From assembly GCF_003716875.1 (NCBI RefSeq), contig NZ_CP033078.1, positions 992,001 through 1,056,000 of the forward strand: a stretch of DNA of 64,000 nt, written 5' to 3'. The position numbers were made by a program, and so were the translations under genes. Below are positions 9,612 through 17,989 of this stretch, one piece after another. A model generated the notes under the pieces. The model was not told where the DNA came from and did not search any database. It was given only the letters and a program-made list of their open reading frames with translations. The first letter of the stretch is position 1; every line of letters starts with the position of its first letter. Origin of the DNA: Vibrio zhugei (GTDB lineage: Bacteria; Pseudomonadota; Gammaproteobacteria; Enterobacterales; Vibrionaceae).

Positions 9612-10700
9612 CCCGATTTCAGATAATAAGTGCGACATTCATGGAAATATGTAGAAGAGGAAGCCAACTGCTGAAAGTGGTACGCTCTTCTCGCCAAAGA
9701 AACAAGCAGTACTACCATGAATTATCAACAGTTGACCGAAGGCAGAAGATACCAGATTTCTGCTCTTTTGGAACGGGGAATTTCGGTTCCTGAAATAGCT
9801 AAAACAGTTCAGTGCCACCGCTCGACGGTATACCGTGAGCTTAAACGCGGTCGGAAGGGAGAGCATTATTGCCCTAACGAAGCCCAGATGTCGTCTACCA
9901 AAAAGCGCAAAACAGCACGTAAATACCGAATACCAAAGGAACGTGTCGATTTTATCCGCCTTCTTTTAGAAACAGATTGGAGTCCAGAGCAGATTTCTAA
10001 TGTATTAACGAAAATTGGTGCATCTGTCAGTCATGAGTGGATCTATCGCTTTGTTGCTCAAGATAAACGCTTGGGCGGTAAGTTATATCGTCACTTGAGA
10101 CAAGGTCATAAGCGGTATCGCCGAGGTAAACAAGAGAAAGCTCCAGCGATAAAAAATACCGTTTCGATTGATGATAGACCAAGCATCGTTGACAGTAAGG
10201 AGCGGTTTGGTGACTGGGAAATCGACACTGTGCTAGGTAAGCATGGTACAGGTGCAATGGTGACTATTTTAGAGCGTAAGACTCGATTTTACGTGGTAAA
10301 GAAAGTGCCATCTAAGTCAGCGGATGATGTCACCAAAGCGACAATAGAGCTACTGAAGCCCTATAAGAAACATGTCCATACCATTACGGCAGATAACGGG
10401 CGAGAGTTTGCAGGTCATGAAACCATCGCAAAAGAATTAAAGGCTGATGTGTACTTTGCTCATCCGTACAGTTCTTGGGAGCGTGGTGCTAATGAGAATG
10501 CGAACGGTCTTTTAAGGCAATATGTGAAGAAAGGAACCGATCTAACGACAGTGACGGACATCGATATAGAGTTCGCTTTATCGCGGATAAATTACCGTCC
10601 GAGAAAGTGTTTAGGCTTCAAGCAGGCAGCCATTATATTTGAGGAGATGGCTTTAGCTTCTTGATATTGGAGAGTGTCGCACTTCGCAGTTGAATTCGGG
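9612..10700 (+). mobile_element. IS30-family insertion sequence, copy 1 (1089 bp)
   Basis: The ends are imperfect inverted repeats. The left end reads CCCGATTTCA and continues with AAGTGCGACA; the right end, read inward, begins CCCGAATTCA with the same AAGTGCGACA block. The flanks carry ATC at 9609-9611 and 10701-10703, a 3-bp target duplication (or 2 bp if the element has one more C). An equally long copy lies inverted at 44712-45800. Confidence 0.9.
9717..10664 (+). CDS. IS30-family transposase (copy 1)
   Basis: This 315-residue protein has an N-terminal helix-turn-helix pair (about residues 5-45, with the motif HRSTVYRELKRG) and an integrase-type DDE catalytic core: Asp in DWEIDTVLG, Asp in ITADNGREF and Glu in WERGANENANG. 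It cuts and rejoins the element ends. The sequence is full length with no stop, so it is probably active. Its translation is identical to copy 2. Confidence 0.95.
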   Translation: MNYQQLTEGRRYQISALLERGISVPEIAKTVQCHRSTVYRELKRGRKGEHYCPNEAQMSSTKKRKTARKYRIPKERVDFIRLLLETDWSPEQISNVLTKIGASVSHEWIYRFVAQDKRLGGKLYRHLRQGHKRYRRGKQEKAPAIKNTVSIDDRPSIVDSKERFGDWEIDTVLGKHGTGAMVTILERKTRFYVVKKVPSKSADDVTKATIELLKPYKKHVHTITADNGREFAGHETIAKELKADVYFAHPYSSWERGANENANGLLRQYVKKGTDLTTVTDIDIEFALSRINYRPRKCLGFKQAAIIFEEMALAS

Positions 10701-11297
10701 ATCTGAGGTCACTTCATTTATTGACCAATCCATTGAAGAAATGCAAGCGGGAAACGAATTTGTATCCGTTATCGTCGATGCTTTTAGTGAAGAGTTTCTC
10801 GGTATTTGTACCTGCTCTGCCAAGGGGAATCCTGATACGCCAGAATTGGGTATTTGGATAAAGAAATCCGCCCATGGAAAAAAACTCGGATTAGAAAATA
10901 TCAGCACATTAGTGGAATGGGCAAGAGCAAACTTGTGTTATCAATTTCTCATTTATCCAGTAGATCGTGCCAATATTGCTAGCCGAAAAATTCCAGAAGC
11001 ATTAGGTGGCCAAATTATTATGCGCAAGCCTCTTGATACCCAATGTGGCATTCCATTGGATGGTGTGGTGTATCATATTGTTTAGCGTAGCGCTTGGTGA
11101 TGTTACTTCCTTGTCAAACATGTCAACTTTTAGACATGAATCGTTTTATTACAAGACAAAGTAAACATTCATTAATACAATGAGTCATGAAAATTAAGCG
11201 ATATTCATTTTAATTGCTGTTATTAATATCGGTAAGAGGGTTTAGATTAGAGAGTCTAAACAAGGCGCTACCAAAAAAATAAATAAGGAGCGAGGAT

Positions 11298-11456
11298 ATG
11301 GATTTAATTCGAATTTTATGTTCTGTGCTATTGCCACCATTAGGTGTTTTTCTACAAGTTGGTATTGGGGGCGCTTTCTGGCTCAATATATTACTTACGC
11401 TATTAGGGTATATCCCTGGGATCATTCACGCGGTTTGGGTTATTGCTCGACGATAA
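11298..11456 (+). CDS. YqaE/Pmp3-family small membrane protein
   Basis: An ATG at 11298 with AAGGAGCGAGG just upstream encodes 52 residues. The sequence shows the Pmp3/UPF0057 signature: an N-terminal helix ending in LLPPLGVFLQVG, a glycine-rich turn, and a second helix with NILLTLLGYIPGIIHAVW. Homologues in bacteria, fungi and plants are small hydrophobic membrane proteins linked to cold, salt or membrane-potential stress. It stands alone and is followed by a terminator. Confidence 0.92.
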   Translation: MDLIRILCSVLLPPLGVFLQVGIGGAFWLNILLTLLGYIPGIIHAVWVIARR

Positions 11457-11493
11457 ACGTTGGTGAGCTAACCGTTTCTCACTCTGATAGCCG

Positions 11494-11526
11494 AAAAAAA
11501 GCCCAGCGCAAGCTGGGCTTTTTGTT
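11494..11526. terminator. Terminator between convergent genes
   Basis: AAGCCCAGC / GCTGGGCTT stem with A-run and T-run on its two sides. It can end both the Pmp3-family gene and ggt. Confidence 0.85.
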
Positions 11527-11548
11527 GATGTGTCTCTCATGACAAACA

Positions 11549-13333
11549 TTAATAACCGCCAGCTGCGCCTTGCGGGCGGCGAGCGTCATTCGCGCCATAA
11601 AGGAAGCCTTCACGGACTTTACCTGAAACGGCAGAGTCACTGACATTGGAGGCTTTTTCGTCTTTGATCACGCTTGGTAAGCCAACCATAATGGCTTCTG
11701 CTGCTCCCCAAGGTTTTTTCTCAACCATTTTATAACCGCGATCTTTCAGGATTTTTAGCGTGTCTGGTGAAATACCTCGCGTTTCATACAGCACCACGTC
11801 AGGTAGCCATTGCTGGTGGATACGTGGAGCATTCACCGCTTCTTGCAATGTCATACCGTAATCAATCACGTTCATCACAGTATTGAGTGTAATGGTGATA
11901 ATCAGCGAGCCGCCGGGAGAGCCAACCACCATAAACGTTTTGCCATTTTTGGTTACGATCGTCGGTGACATAGACGACAATGGTCGCTTGCCTGGTGCAA
12001 TGGCATTGGCCTTACCTTGCACTAAGCCAAACATGTTGGTGGCGCCGACTTTCGATGTAAAGTCATCCATCTCATCATTCATCCAAAAACCGTAGCCAGG
12101 CGCCATGACACCAGCGCCAAAGCGGCCATTAATGGTGTAAGTGGTTGATACCGCATTGCCAGCTTTATCGATCACAGAATAATGAGTGGTTTGTGGTTTC
12201 TCATGGGGTGGGATGCCTGCCGCGAGTTCTTTTGATGGGGTGGCCTTGACCGGATCAATAGTCTGACGAATCTGCGCTGCATAGTCTTTGCTGAGCAGTT
12301 TTTTCATCGGGATATCCACGAAGTCGGGGTCACCTAAGAGGCTGTTGCGGTCAACATAGGCGTGACGCATCGCTTCTACGGTGTAGTGAATGGCGTCTGC
12401 TGAGCCATAGCCCATCGAAGAAAGGTCGTAGCCTTCTAAGATATTTAGAATCTCACACATGGTTGTGCCACCGGAACTGGGTGGTGGCGCAGAAATAAAT
12501 TCATAGCCACGATAAGAACAGGTCACGGGTGTGCGATTTTTCGCTTGATAGTTTGCAAAGTCTTGTGCGGTCAGATAACCGCCATTGGCTTTTGAGGCTT
12601 TTTCAATGGCTTTAGGAATATCGCCTTTATAAAAGGCATCAGGACCTTGTTTGGCAATACGTTCTAGCGTATTGGCTAGCGCGGTTTGTACCAAACGATC
12701 ACCCGGTTGTAGAGGACTGCCATCAGGTCTTAGGAAAATTTTTGCGGCTTGCTTGTCGCTGCGTATTTTTTTTAAGCTGGTGTCGATAACATCCGTATCG
12801 CCACGTGTCAGGATAAATCCATCGCGCGCCAGTTTGATCGCTGGAGCCATGATTTGAGCGCGAGTGAGTTTGCCTGAACCATACTGTTGTAGCGCTTTTT
12901 CCATGCCACGTACAGTTCCTGGAACACCCACTGCTCCCCAACCTAGTAAACTCGCATGCGGAATCAGATTCCCATCGTCATCTTGGTACATTTTGGCACT
13001 GGCAGCCGCAGGCGCCATTTCTCGGAAATCAATAAAATGGTCAGACCCATCCGCGAGATGTAGGGTCATGAAGCCGCCCCCACCAATGTTCCCACAGCAA
13101 GGGTTAACGACGGCTTGGGCATAGCCGACGGCAACGGCTGCGTCCACCGCATTGCCGCCCATTTTTAAAATATCGACGCCAGCTTGTGAAGCAAAACGCT
13201 GTGATGATACCACCATGCCATTTTTCGCTTCTACCGCGGGAAGTGTGGCGGCCACACTGACGTGAGATAACACGGATGTCGCCAGCGCGACGATCGAGAA
13301 TGCTCCTGCAAGGAGACGTTGTTTATAGTCCAT
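11549..13333 (-). CDS. ggt: Gamma-glutamyltransferase (glutathione hydrolase) precursor
   Basis: This 594-residue periplasmic enzyme cleaves the gamma-glutamyl bond of glutathione and transfers or hydrolyses the group. A signal peptide (MDYKQRLLAG..., cleavage near SVAA) is followed by the large-subunit segment and the autoprocessing site, where the catalytic threonine of the small subunit lies in KPQTTHYSV. The GSPGG substrate motif is also present. The start at 13333 has GGAAG six bases upstream; the longer frame is not supported. A GGTGCTCG/CGAG-C-CACC hairpin lies in the leader around 13357-13380, just before the ribosome binding site. Confidence 0.93.
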   Translation of the reverse strand: MDYKQRLLAGAFSIVALATSVLSHVSVAATLPAVEAKNGMVVSSQRFASQAGVDILKMGGNAVDAAVAVGYAQAVVNPCCGNIGGGGFMTLHLADGSDHFIDFREMAPAAASAKMYQDDDGNLIPHASLLGWGAVGVPGTVRGMEKALQQYGSGKLTRAQIMAPAIKLARDGFILTRGDTDVIDTSLKKIRSDKQAAKIFLRPDGSPLQPGDRLVQTALANTLERIAKQGPDAFYKGDIPKAIEKASKANGGYLTAQDFANYQAKNRTPVTCSYRGYEFISAPPPSSGGTTMCEILNILEGYDLSSMGYGSADAIHYTVEAMRHAYVDRNSLLGDPDFVDIPMKKLLSKDYAAQIRQTIDPVKATPSKELAAGIPPHEKPQTTHYSVIDKAGNAVSTTYTINGRFGAGVMAPGYGFWMNDEMDDFTSKVGATNMFGLVQGKANAIAPGKRPLSSMSPTIVTKNGKTFMVVGSPGGSLIITITLNTVMNVIDYGMTLQEAVNAPRIHQQWLPDVVLYETRGISPDTLKILKDRGYKMVEKKPWGAAEAIMVGLPSVIKDEKASNVSDSAVSGKVREGFLYGANDARRPQGAAGGY

Positions 13334-13826
13334 TATGTCTTCCATAAAAAGTTTGCGGTGCTCGGCCAAGTGCGAGCCACCGTGTGTAACAGCAAAACTC
13401 ACAGCACCAGAATAAGGAGCGTTGAGTATGAGCGGTGCGATGTTTGAATACCTTGACACAGAGGTGGCTCTGAAATCTGTATTTACTGTCGATAATTGTC
13501 AATTTATCAGTCGGTTAGCATAACGCTCTGAGTATGATTCTGCTAGTGATAATTTGTCATAATGCTCAAAGCGTGTGACGCTTAGTCTCCGAGACAGGGG
13601 GCTTCACTCTGGGTAGAACTTGCGGCGTTTTTAATCGGTGCTGGCCCTTGTGTTTGCGAATATCAGCCCAATATCTACTATTAACTCAGTCAATAACGTG
13701 GTTGTTGCTGAGAGACATTATTTGCTGCGAAGGTGTCATCGTTTTAGGTTAAATGTTCGCAACTGCGCATTTTGTTTTTCTCAATATGACATCATCGAGT
13801 ACATTCAATCAACAGAGGAAGCTTAT
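13334..13826. other. Intergenic region between ggt and the oxidoreductase gene
   Basis: It contains the divergent promoters of the two genes. Apart from the leader hairpin noted for ggt, no gene or clear operator is seen. Frames extending both flanking genes into this region lack family similarity and ribosome binding sites. Confidence 0.5.
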
Positions 13827-14840
13827 ATGAAAGCCATGATCTTAAAGCAGCCGGGCGGTCTTGACCAAATTACTCAAACGGAATTACCCGATCCCGGTCA
13901 GCCTGGTCCCGGTGAAATTCGTGTTGCTATCAAAGCAAGCTCACTAAACTTCCATGATCTCCTCGTGGCACAAGGTGATGCGCCGACAGAAGCTGATCGC
14001 ATTTTAATGTCGGATGGCGCTGGTGTCGTTGAAGCCGTGGGTGACGGTGTCCACGAATTTGCAGTCGGGGATTCTGTTGTTTCGACGTTTTTCCCAAACT
14101 GGCCTGCGGGTCAGCCATTTGCCGGTGTGGGGCATTTTGAAGAAACCCCAGGGGATGGCGCACAAGGTATGGCGGCGCAAGTCGTTGTGAGACCTGTTTC
14201 GGCCTTTACTAAAGCGCCGAATGGTTGGAGCCATGAAGAAAGCGCGACCATCACGACAGCGGCACTCACTGCATGGCGCGCGTTGGTGGTGGATGGCTCG
14301 TTAAAAGCGGGAGACACCGTATTAACCTTGGGAACTGGTGGTGTATCAATTGCAGCGGTGCAATTGGCGAAAGCGATGGGCGCGCGTGTGATTTCGACGT
14401 CTTCGTCTGATGAGAAGCTTGAAAAGCTTAAAGCGCTCGGTGCCGATGAGGTGATTAACTACAAAACCCATCCGGAATGGGCTCAAGAAGTGTTATCGCT
14501 CACCCAAGGTGAGGGGGTTGACCACGTTGTTGAAGTAGGGGGACCCGGCACTCTCGCTCAGTCGATTCAATCGATTAAAGTTGGCGGGCATATTGCGTTG
14601 ATTGGTGTGCTGACTGGTGTTCAAGGTGATGTACCTACCGCGATGCTGATGGCAAAACAAGCGCGCTTACAAGGGTTGATTGTGGCAAGCCGTCGTGATC
14701 AGCAAGAATTTGTGGCGGCGCTTGAAGCCAATAACATTCGCCCTGTGATTGATAAAACGATGCCGTTTGAGCAATTGAGTGAGGCATTTTCTTATCAAAA
14801 ATCCGGTCAGCATTTCGGTAAGATTTGTGTGACGTGGTAA
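13827..14840 (+). CDS. Zinc-independent quinone oxidoreductase-like alcohol dehydrogenase (MDR family)
   Basis: The 337-residue protein belongs to the medium-chain dehydrogenase/reductase superfamily: a GroES-like N-terminal domain (about residues 1-125) and a Rossmann domain with the NADPH loop motif TLGTGGVSIAAVQLAKAMGA. It lacks the catalytic-zinc cysteine pattern, so it resembles quinone oxidoreductase/enoyl reductase subfamilies. The start at 13827 follows AGAGGAAG; the upstream 63 in-frame codons are not conserved-looking. The substrate is unknown. Confidence 0.88.
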   Translation: MKAMILKQPGGLDQITQTELPDPGQPGPGEIRVAIKASSLNFHDLLVAQGDAPTEADRILMSDGAGVVEAVGDGVHEFAVGDSVVSTFFPNWPAGQPFAGVGHFEETPGDGAQGMAAQVVVRPVSAFTKAPNGWSHEESATITTAALTAWRALVVDGSLKAGDTVLTLGTGGVSIAAVQLAKAMGARVISTSSSDEKLEKLKALGADEVINYKTHPEWAQEVLSLTQGEGVDHVVEVGGPGTLAQSIQSIKVGGHIALIGVLTGVQGDVPTAMLMAKQARLQGLIVASRRDQQEFVAALEANNIRPVIDKTMPFEQLSEAFSYQKSGQHFGKICVTW

Positions 14841-14876
14841 GCCTGACCATCGTTTAACGATGAGGCGATAAAGCAA

Positions 14877-14913
14877 GCTAAAGCTGTGATACCTGCAGCT
14901 TTAGCTTTTTTTT
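14877..14913 (+). terminator. Terminator after the oxidoreductase gene
   Basis: GCTAAAGCTG / CAGCTTTAGC stem followed by eight T. Confidence 0.88.
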
Positions 14914-14961
14914 GTCATTAATAAGGGAGACAATCCGAGGATGACGGTTTCGTGCAGCGTT

Positions 14962-14992
14962 AAAAAAGCCGCGTGGATTAACCAAGCGGCTT
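14962..14992 (-). terminator. Probable terminator of ohr
   Basis: On the minus strand, AAGCCGC...GCGGCTT is followed by a T-run. It lies about 50 bases past the ohr stop, after a second GC-rich hairpin at 15010-15031. Confidence 0.7.
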
Positions 14993-15040
14993 GACTGGCA
15001 AGACAGTAAGAGGGGCGCAAAAAGCCCCTCACTGTGCAAA

Positions 15041-15466
15041 TTATAATACAGTTAGTGTCACGTCGATGTTGCCACGAGTTGCATTCGAATATGGGCAAAC
15101 TTCATGTGCTTGATCAACCAATTTTTGTACTAGCTCTTTGTCAAGTTCAGGCACATCAATGCGCAGCTCCACTTGAATACCAAATCCTTGTCCAACAGGA
15201 CCGATACCAACAAGCCCTTCAATGGTTGATGCTTCAGGGATGGTCACTTTTTGTTTTGATGCGACCAATTTCAGTGCGCCAGTAAAGCATGCTGCATAAC
15301 CTGCGGCGAAGAGCTGTTCTGGGTTAGTACCATCACCACCAGGACCTCCCAGTCCTTTCGGAGTGGTGAGTTTAAGATCAATGGCTTCGTCATCTGCTGT
15401 AGCGCGGCCATCACGACCACCGTTAACTTTTGCTTGAGCTGTATAGAGAACTTTATCTAAAGACAT
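15041..15466 (-). CDS. ohr: Organic hydroperoxide resistance protein (Ohr, OsmC family)
   Basis: The 141-residue protein is a thiol peroxidase that reduces organic and fatty-acid hydroperoxides. The reactive cysteine is Cys60 (YAACFTGAL) and the resolving cysteine Cys124 ([12 protein letters not shown]); the Ohr hallmark arginine lies near the N-terminus. Length and motifs match Ohr rather than OsmC. No ohrR-type MarR regulator is adjacent, but an unusual palindromic region lies about 150-200 bases upstream. Confidence 0.93.
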   Translation of the reverse strand: MSLDKVLYTAQAKVNGGRDGRATADDEAIDLKLTTPKGLGGPGGDGTNPEQLFAAGYAACFTGALKLVASKQKVTIPEASTIEGLVGIGPVGQGFGIQVELRIDVPELDKELVQKLVDQAHEVCPYSNATRGNIDVTLTVL

Positions 15467-15617
15467 CGTAATACTCCTTTGTTTTCAAAAATTTGACGAT
15501 TCGTACCGACAACTTACGATCTTATGTGCTAAACATGATGTATTGCGACACAAGATCAAGATGCGAATATCTCTCAAGGTGCTTTTCGTCACCTGCTGAC
15601 TATTAAACTAGCAGGCT

Positions 15618-15662
15618 GCTAAATAAATTGCAAGCAATTAGATTGTGCACAATTTATTTAGC
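15618..15662. promoter_or_regulatory. Long inverted repeat between ohr and the photolyase gene
   Basis: A perfect 13-bp inverted repeat, GCTAAATAAATTG at 15618-15630 and its complement at 15650-15662, brackets an inner CAATTAGATTG dyad. AT-rich CAATT dyads are typical of MarR/OhrR operators, so this may be a shared operator; a plain hairpin is the alternative. Confidence 0.4.
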
Positions 15663-15835
15663 AATTCGACGCGGCCTTGAAGGTGCATTGAGAGTCATCC
15701 TATGCCGTGTCACCAAGATATTGTCATGCGTGGCAGCTCAGACGATAAAGGCAAGGCACCAGATTTGTTTGCGAACCACAAGCCATGTTTTACTATTAAA
15801 AAGCCACCCACTGAACGAGCATCAAATCATCAACT

Positions 15836-17401
15836 ATGAGCAATCATCAACCACACTATCACACACTTCGTGTCATTCTTGGCGATCAGCTTAATGCCGC
15901 GCACTCATGGTTTAAACAGCAAGATCAAGGTGTGCTGTATTTAATTGCGGAGCTCCATCCAGAGGCGACCTATGTCAAACATCATATTCAAAAGCTCTGC
16001 GCGTTTTTTCTGGCGATGGAACGCTTTGCCGATACCTTAAAAGACAATGGCCGTGATGTGTGTTATCTCACACTAGATGAGACTGAGCAACAAAGTTTAC
16101 AAGAGGTGATCTTAAGCGTCGCCAATCAATACGGTGTAGAACATGTCGAACTACAGCGGCCCGATGAATATCGAGTATTACAGCACTATCATCAGTTAAT
16201 GGATAACCACTCATCACCGAGTTTTACTATGGTGGATAGCGAACATTTTTTGCTGCCTTTCGAGGAAATTCCCGATCTTTTTCAAGCCAAACGGCCGGTT
16301 CGTATGGAAACCTTCTATCGAAAAATGCGTCAGCGTTTTCACATTTTAATGGAGAATGACAAGCAGCCCGAAGGTGGGCAGTGGAACTACGACACCGCGA
16401 ATCGCAATAAACTCAAAGCAAAAGATTTAAGTGAAATCCCAGAGCCACTGTGTTTTGCGCATGATGTTACCCACATACTTGAGCGAATTCAGCGTCATGG
16501 GATTGCCTCTCTTGGGAAAAACCAATCGAGCTTATTGTGGCCAGTAACCCGGCAAGATGCGCGCCATTTATTGACTTTTTTCTGCCAGCATTTATTGCCA
16601 AACTTTGGTCGTTTTCAAGACGCAATGACGCACAAAACGCCTCATCGTTGGAGTTTGTATCATTCGCGTTTGTCTTTTGCACTGAATGCGAAATTTATGA
16701 GTCCAATGCAGGTTATCAACGCTGCGGTTTCGGCTTATCGCCAAAGCGAGCATATCGATATTGCCCAAGTCGAAGGGTTTGTACGGCAAATCCTCGGCTG
16801 GCGTGAGTATGTACGTGGTATGTACTGGATTAACATGCCCGATTATGGGCAGCAAAATGCCTTAAACGCCCAACGAGATTTGCCGAACTACTTCTGGAAT
16901 GGGCAAACGAAAATGCAATGTCTTGCCAGCGCGATAGGACAATCGCTCGATTATGCGTATGCGCACCATATTCAACGCTTAATGGTGACAGGCAACTTCT
17001 GTATGTTGACTGAAATTGAGCCGCAGCAAGTCGATAAATGGTATTTAGGGATTTATATCGACGCTTTGGAGTGGGTAGAACTGCCGAATACCCGTGGTAT
17101 GAGCCAATTCGCAGATGGCGGCTGGATAGCCTCTAAACCTTACGCGGCGAGTGGAAATTATATACAGAAGATGAGCGACTACTGCGGTGATTGCCATTAC
17201 AAGGTAAAAGAGAAAACCAGCGAAGTAGCCTGTCCTTTGAATAGCTTATACTGGCGCTTTATGGTTAAGCATCGAGAGTACCTAGCAAAAAATCATCGTA
17301 TCGGCATGATTTATGGGAGTTGGGATAAGCAAGACGAAACACAAAAGCAGGCCATTTTACAAAGAGCTGAATGGTGCTTAAAGCATCTGGAAACGCTCTA
17401 G
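15836..17401 (+). CDS. Iron-sulfur bacterial cryptochrome/(6-4) photolyase (FeS-BCP, PhrB type)
   Basis: The 521-residue protein begins with the deoxyribodipyrimidine photolyase-related domain (LRVILGDQLN) and continues through a helical FAD-binding region. Four cysteines at residues 362, 450, 453 and 466 have the 88/3/13 spacing that, as I recall, holds the [4Fe-4S] cluster in Agrobacterium PhrB. Members repair UV (6-4) photoproducts with light and contain FAD plus a lumazine antenna. It is transcribed divergently from ohr, which groups two oxidative or light-stress genes. Confidence 0.88.
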   Translation: MSNHQPHYHTLRVILGDQLNAAHSWFKQQDQGVLYLIAELHPEATYVKHHIQKLCAFFLAMERFADTLKDNGRDVCYLTLDETEQQSLQEVILSVANQYGVEHVELQRPDEYRVLQHYHQLMDNHSSPSFTMVDSEHFLLPFEEIPDLFQAKRPVRMETFYRKMRQRFHILMENDKQPEGGQWNYDTANRNKLKAKDLSEIPEPLCFAHDVTHILERIQRHGIASLGKNQSSLLWPVTRQDARHLLTFFCQHLLPNFGRFQDAMTHKTPHRWSLYHSRLSFALNAKFMSPMQVINAAVSAYRQSEHIDIAQVEGFVRQILGWREYVRGMYWINMPDYGQQNALNAQRDLPNYFWNGQTKMQCLASAIGQSLDYAYAHHIQRLMVTGNFCMLTEIEPQQVDKWYLGIYIDALEWVELPNTRGMSQFADGGWIASKPYAASGNYIQKMSDYCGDCHYKVKEKTSEVACPLNSLYWRFMVKHREYLAKNHRIGMIYGSWDKQDETQKQAILQRAEWCLKHLETL

Positions 17402-17499
17402 GAGCGTCACTTTTTAATCTAGCACTGTCAGAACCGTTGTGATGACGGTTTGTGTCGATGGTGATGTATGCCGCCGGGTCAGGGCGGCATCAGTGGTGT

Positions 17500-17832
17500 T
17501 TATGCACAGCATTTCTTGTATTTTTGACCGCTACCACACAGACAGGGCTCGTTTCGGCTTGGCGTCTTTTCAGCCGTGGCGGTGGTCGGTCTGTTTAATA
17601 ACGTGTCGAGTTCTACGGTATTCTCTTCTCGAGTGGCATCAACCACAATATTGGCGATGATTGCCTGTTCTTGTGTGATGGCCTCGATCTCAGTTTTACG
17701 TGCTTCACAAGCCACGGTGACGGTGATCGGGGCGTCGGCACTCCCCGCTTTGATATAACGGTTGACGTTATAACCAGATTTCACGTGATTCTTTCTGGTT
17801 TCAATACGGCCTTTGAAAAATAGTTTCGACAT
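17500..17832 (-). CDS. Small SEC-C metal-binding motif protein
   Basis: This 110-residue protein ends with a SEC-C zinc motif, PCLCGSGQKYKKCC, as at the C-terminus of SecA. The N-terminal part (MSKLFFKGR...) matches the short PBPRA1643-type SWIM/SEC-C proteins of Vibrio and Photobacterium. The role is unknown; the motif suggests binding zinc and possibly ribosome- or SecB-type partners. It is a lone gene convergent with the photolyase gene. Confidence 0.8.
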   Translation of the reverse strand: MSKLFFKGRIETRKNHVKSGYNVNRYIKAGSADAPITVTVACEARKTEIEAITQEQAIIANIVVDATREENTVELDTLLNRPTTATAEKTPSRNEPCLCGSGQKYKKCCA

Positions 17833-17989
17833 TCAGGGACTCTTGAGTGATGGAGCACAGCGAAAAGGAGCAGGGAGTATACGCGTGATCGCAAAATGGT
17901 AAAGTGTTATTGACCGTTACCGGTAGGACTTAACCGGCTAATGAATGTTATTACTGGTGCACTCGCTGTTAATGATAATTCAGGGCTTG

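Larger units (their letters stand above)
9439..11085 (+). pseudogene. GNAT acetyltransferase gene split by an IS30-family insertion
   Basis: The 5' part (9439-9611, ATG with AAGGA upstream) and the 3' part (10704-11085) join exactly in frame when the element at 9612-10700 and one copy of the ATC target duplication are removed. The restored protein would have 184 residues. It begins like RimJ/RimL-type acetyltransferases (SERIRLIPIS) and carries the GNAT core with a cofactor loop (KKSAHGKKLG) and a C-terminal DRANIASRKI helix. The present gene is inactivated, but a precise excision would repair it. The acetyl acceptor is unknown. Confidence 0.88.

Noticed and set aside
15628-15894. 88-codon frame between ohr and the photolyase gene
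   Set aside because: It overlaps the inverted repeat and the photolyase start, has no ribosome binding site and a composition unlike a protein; treated as a chance frame.
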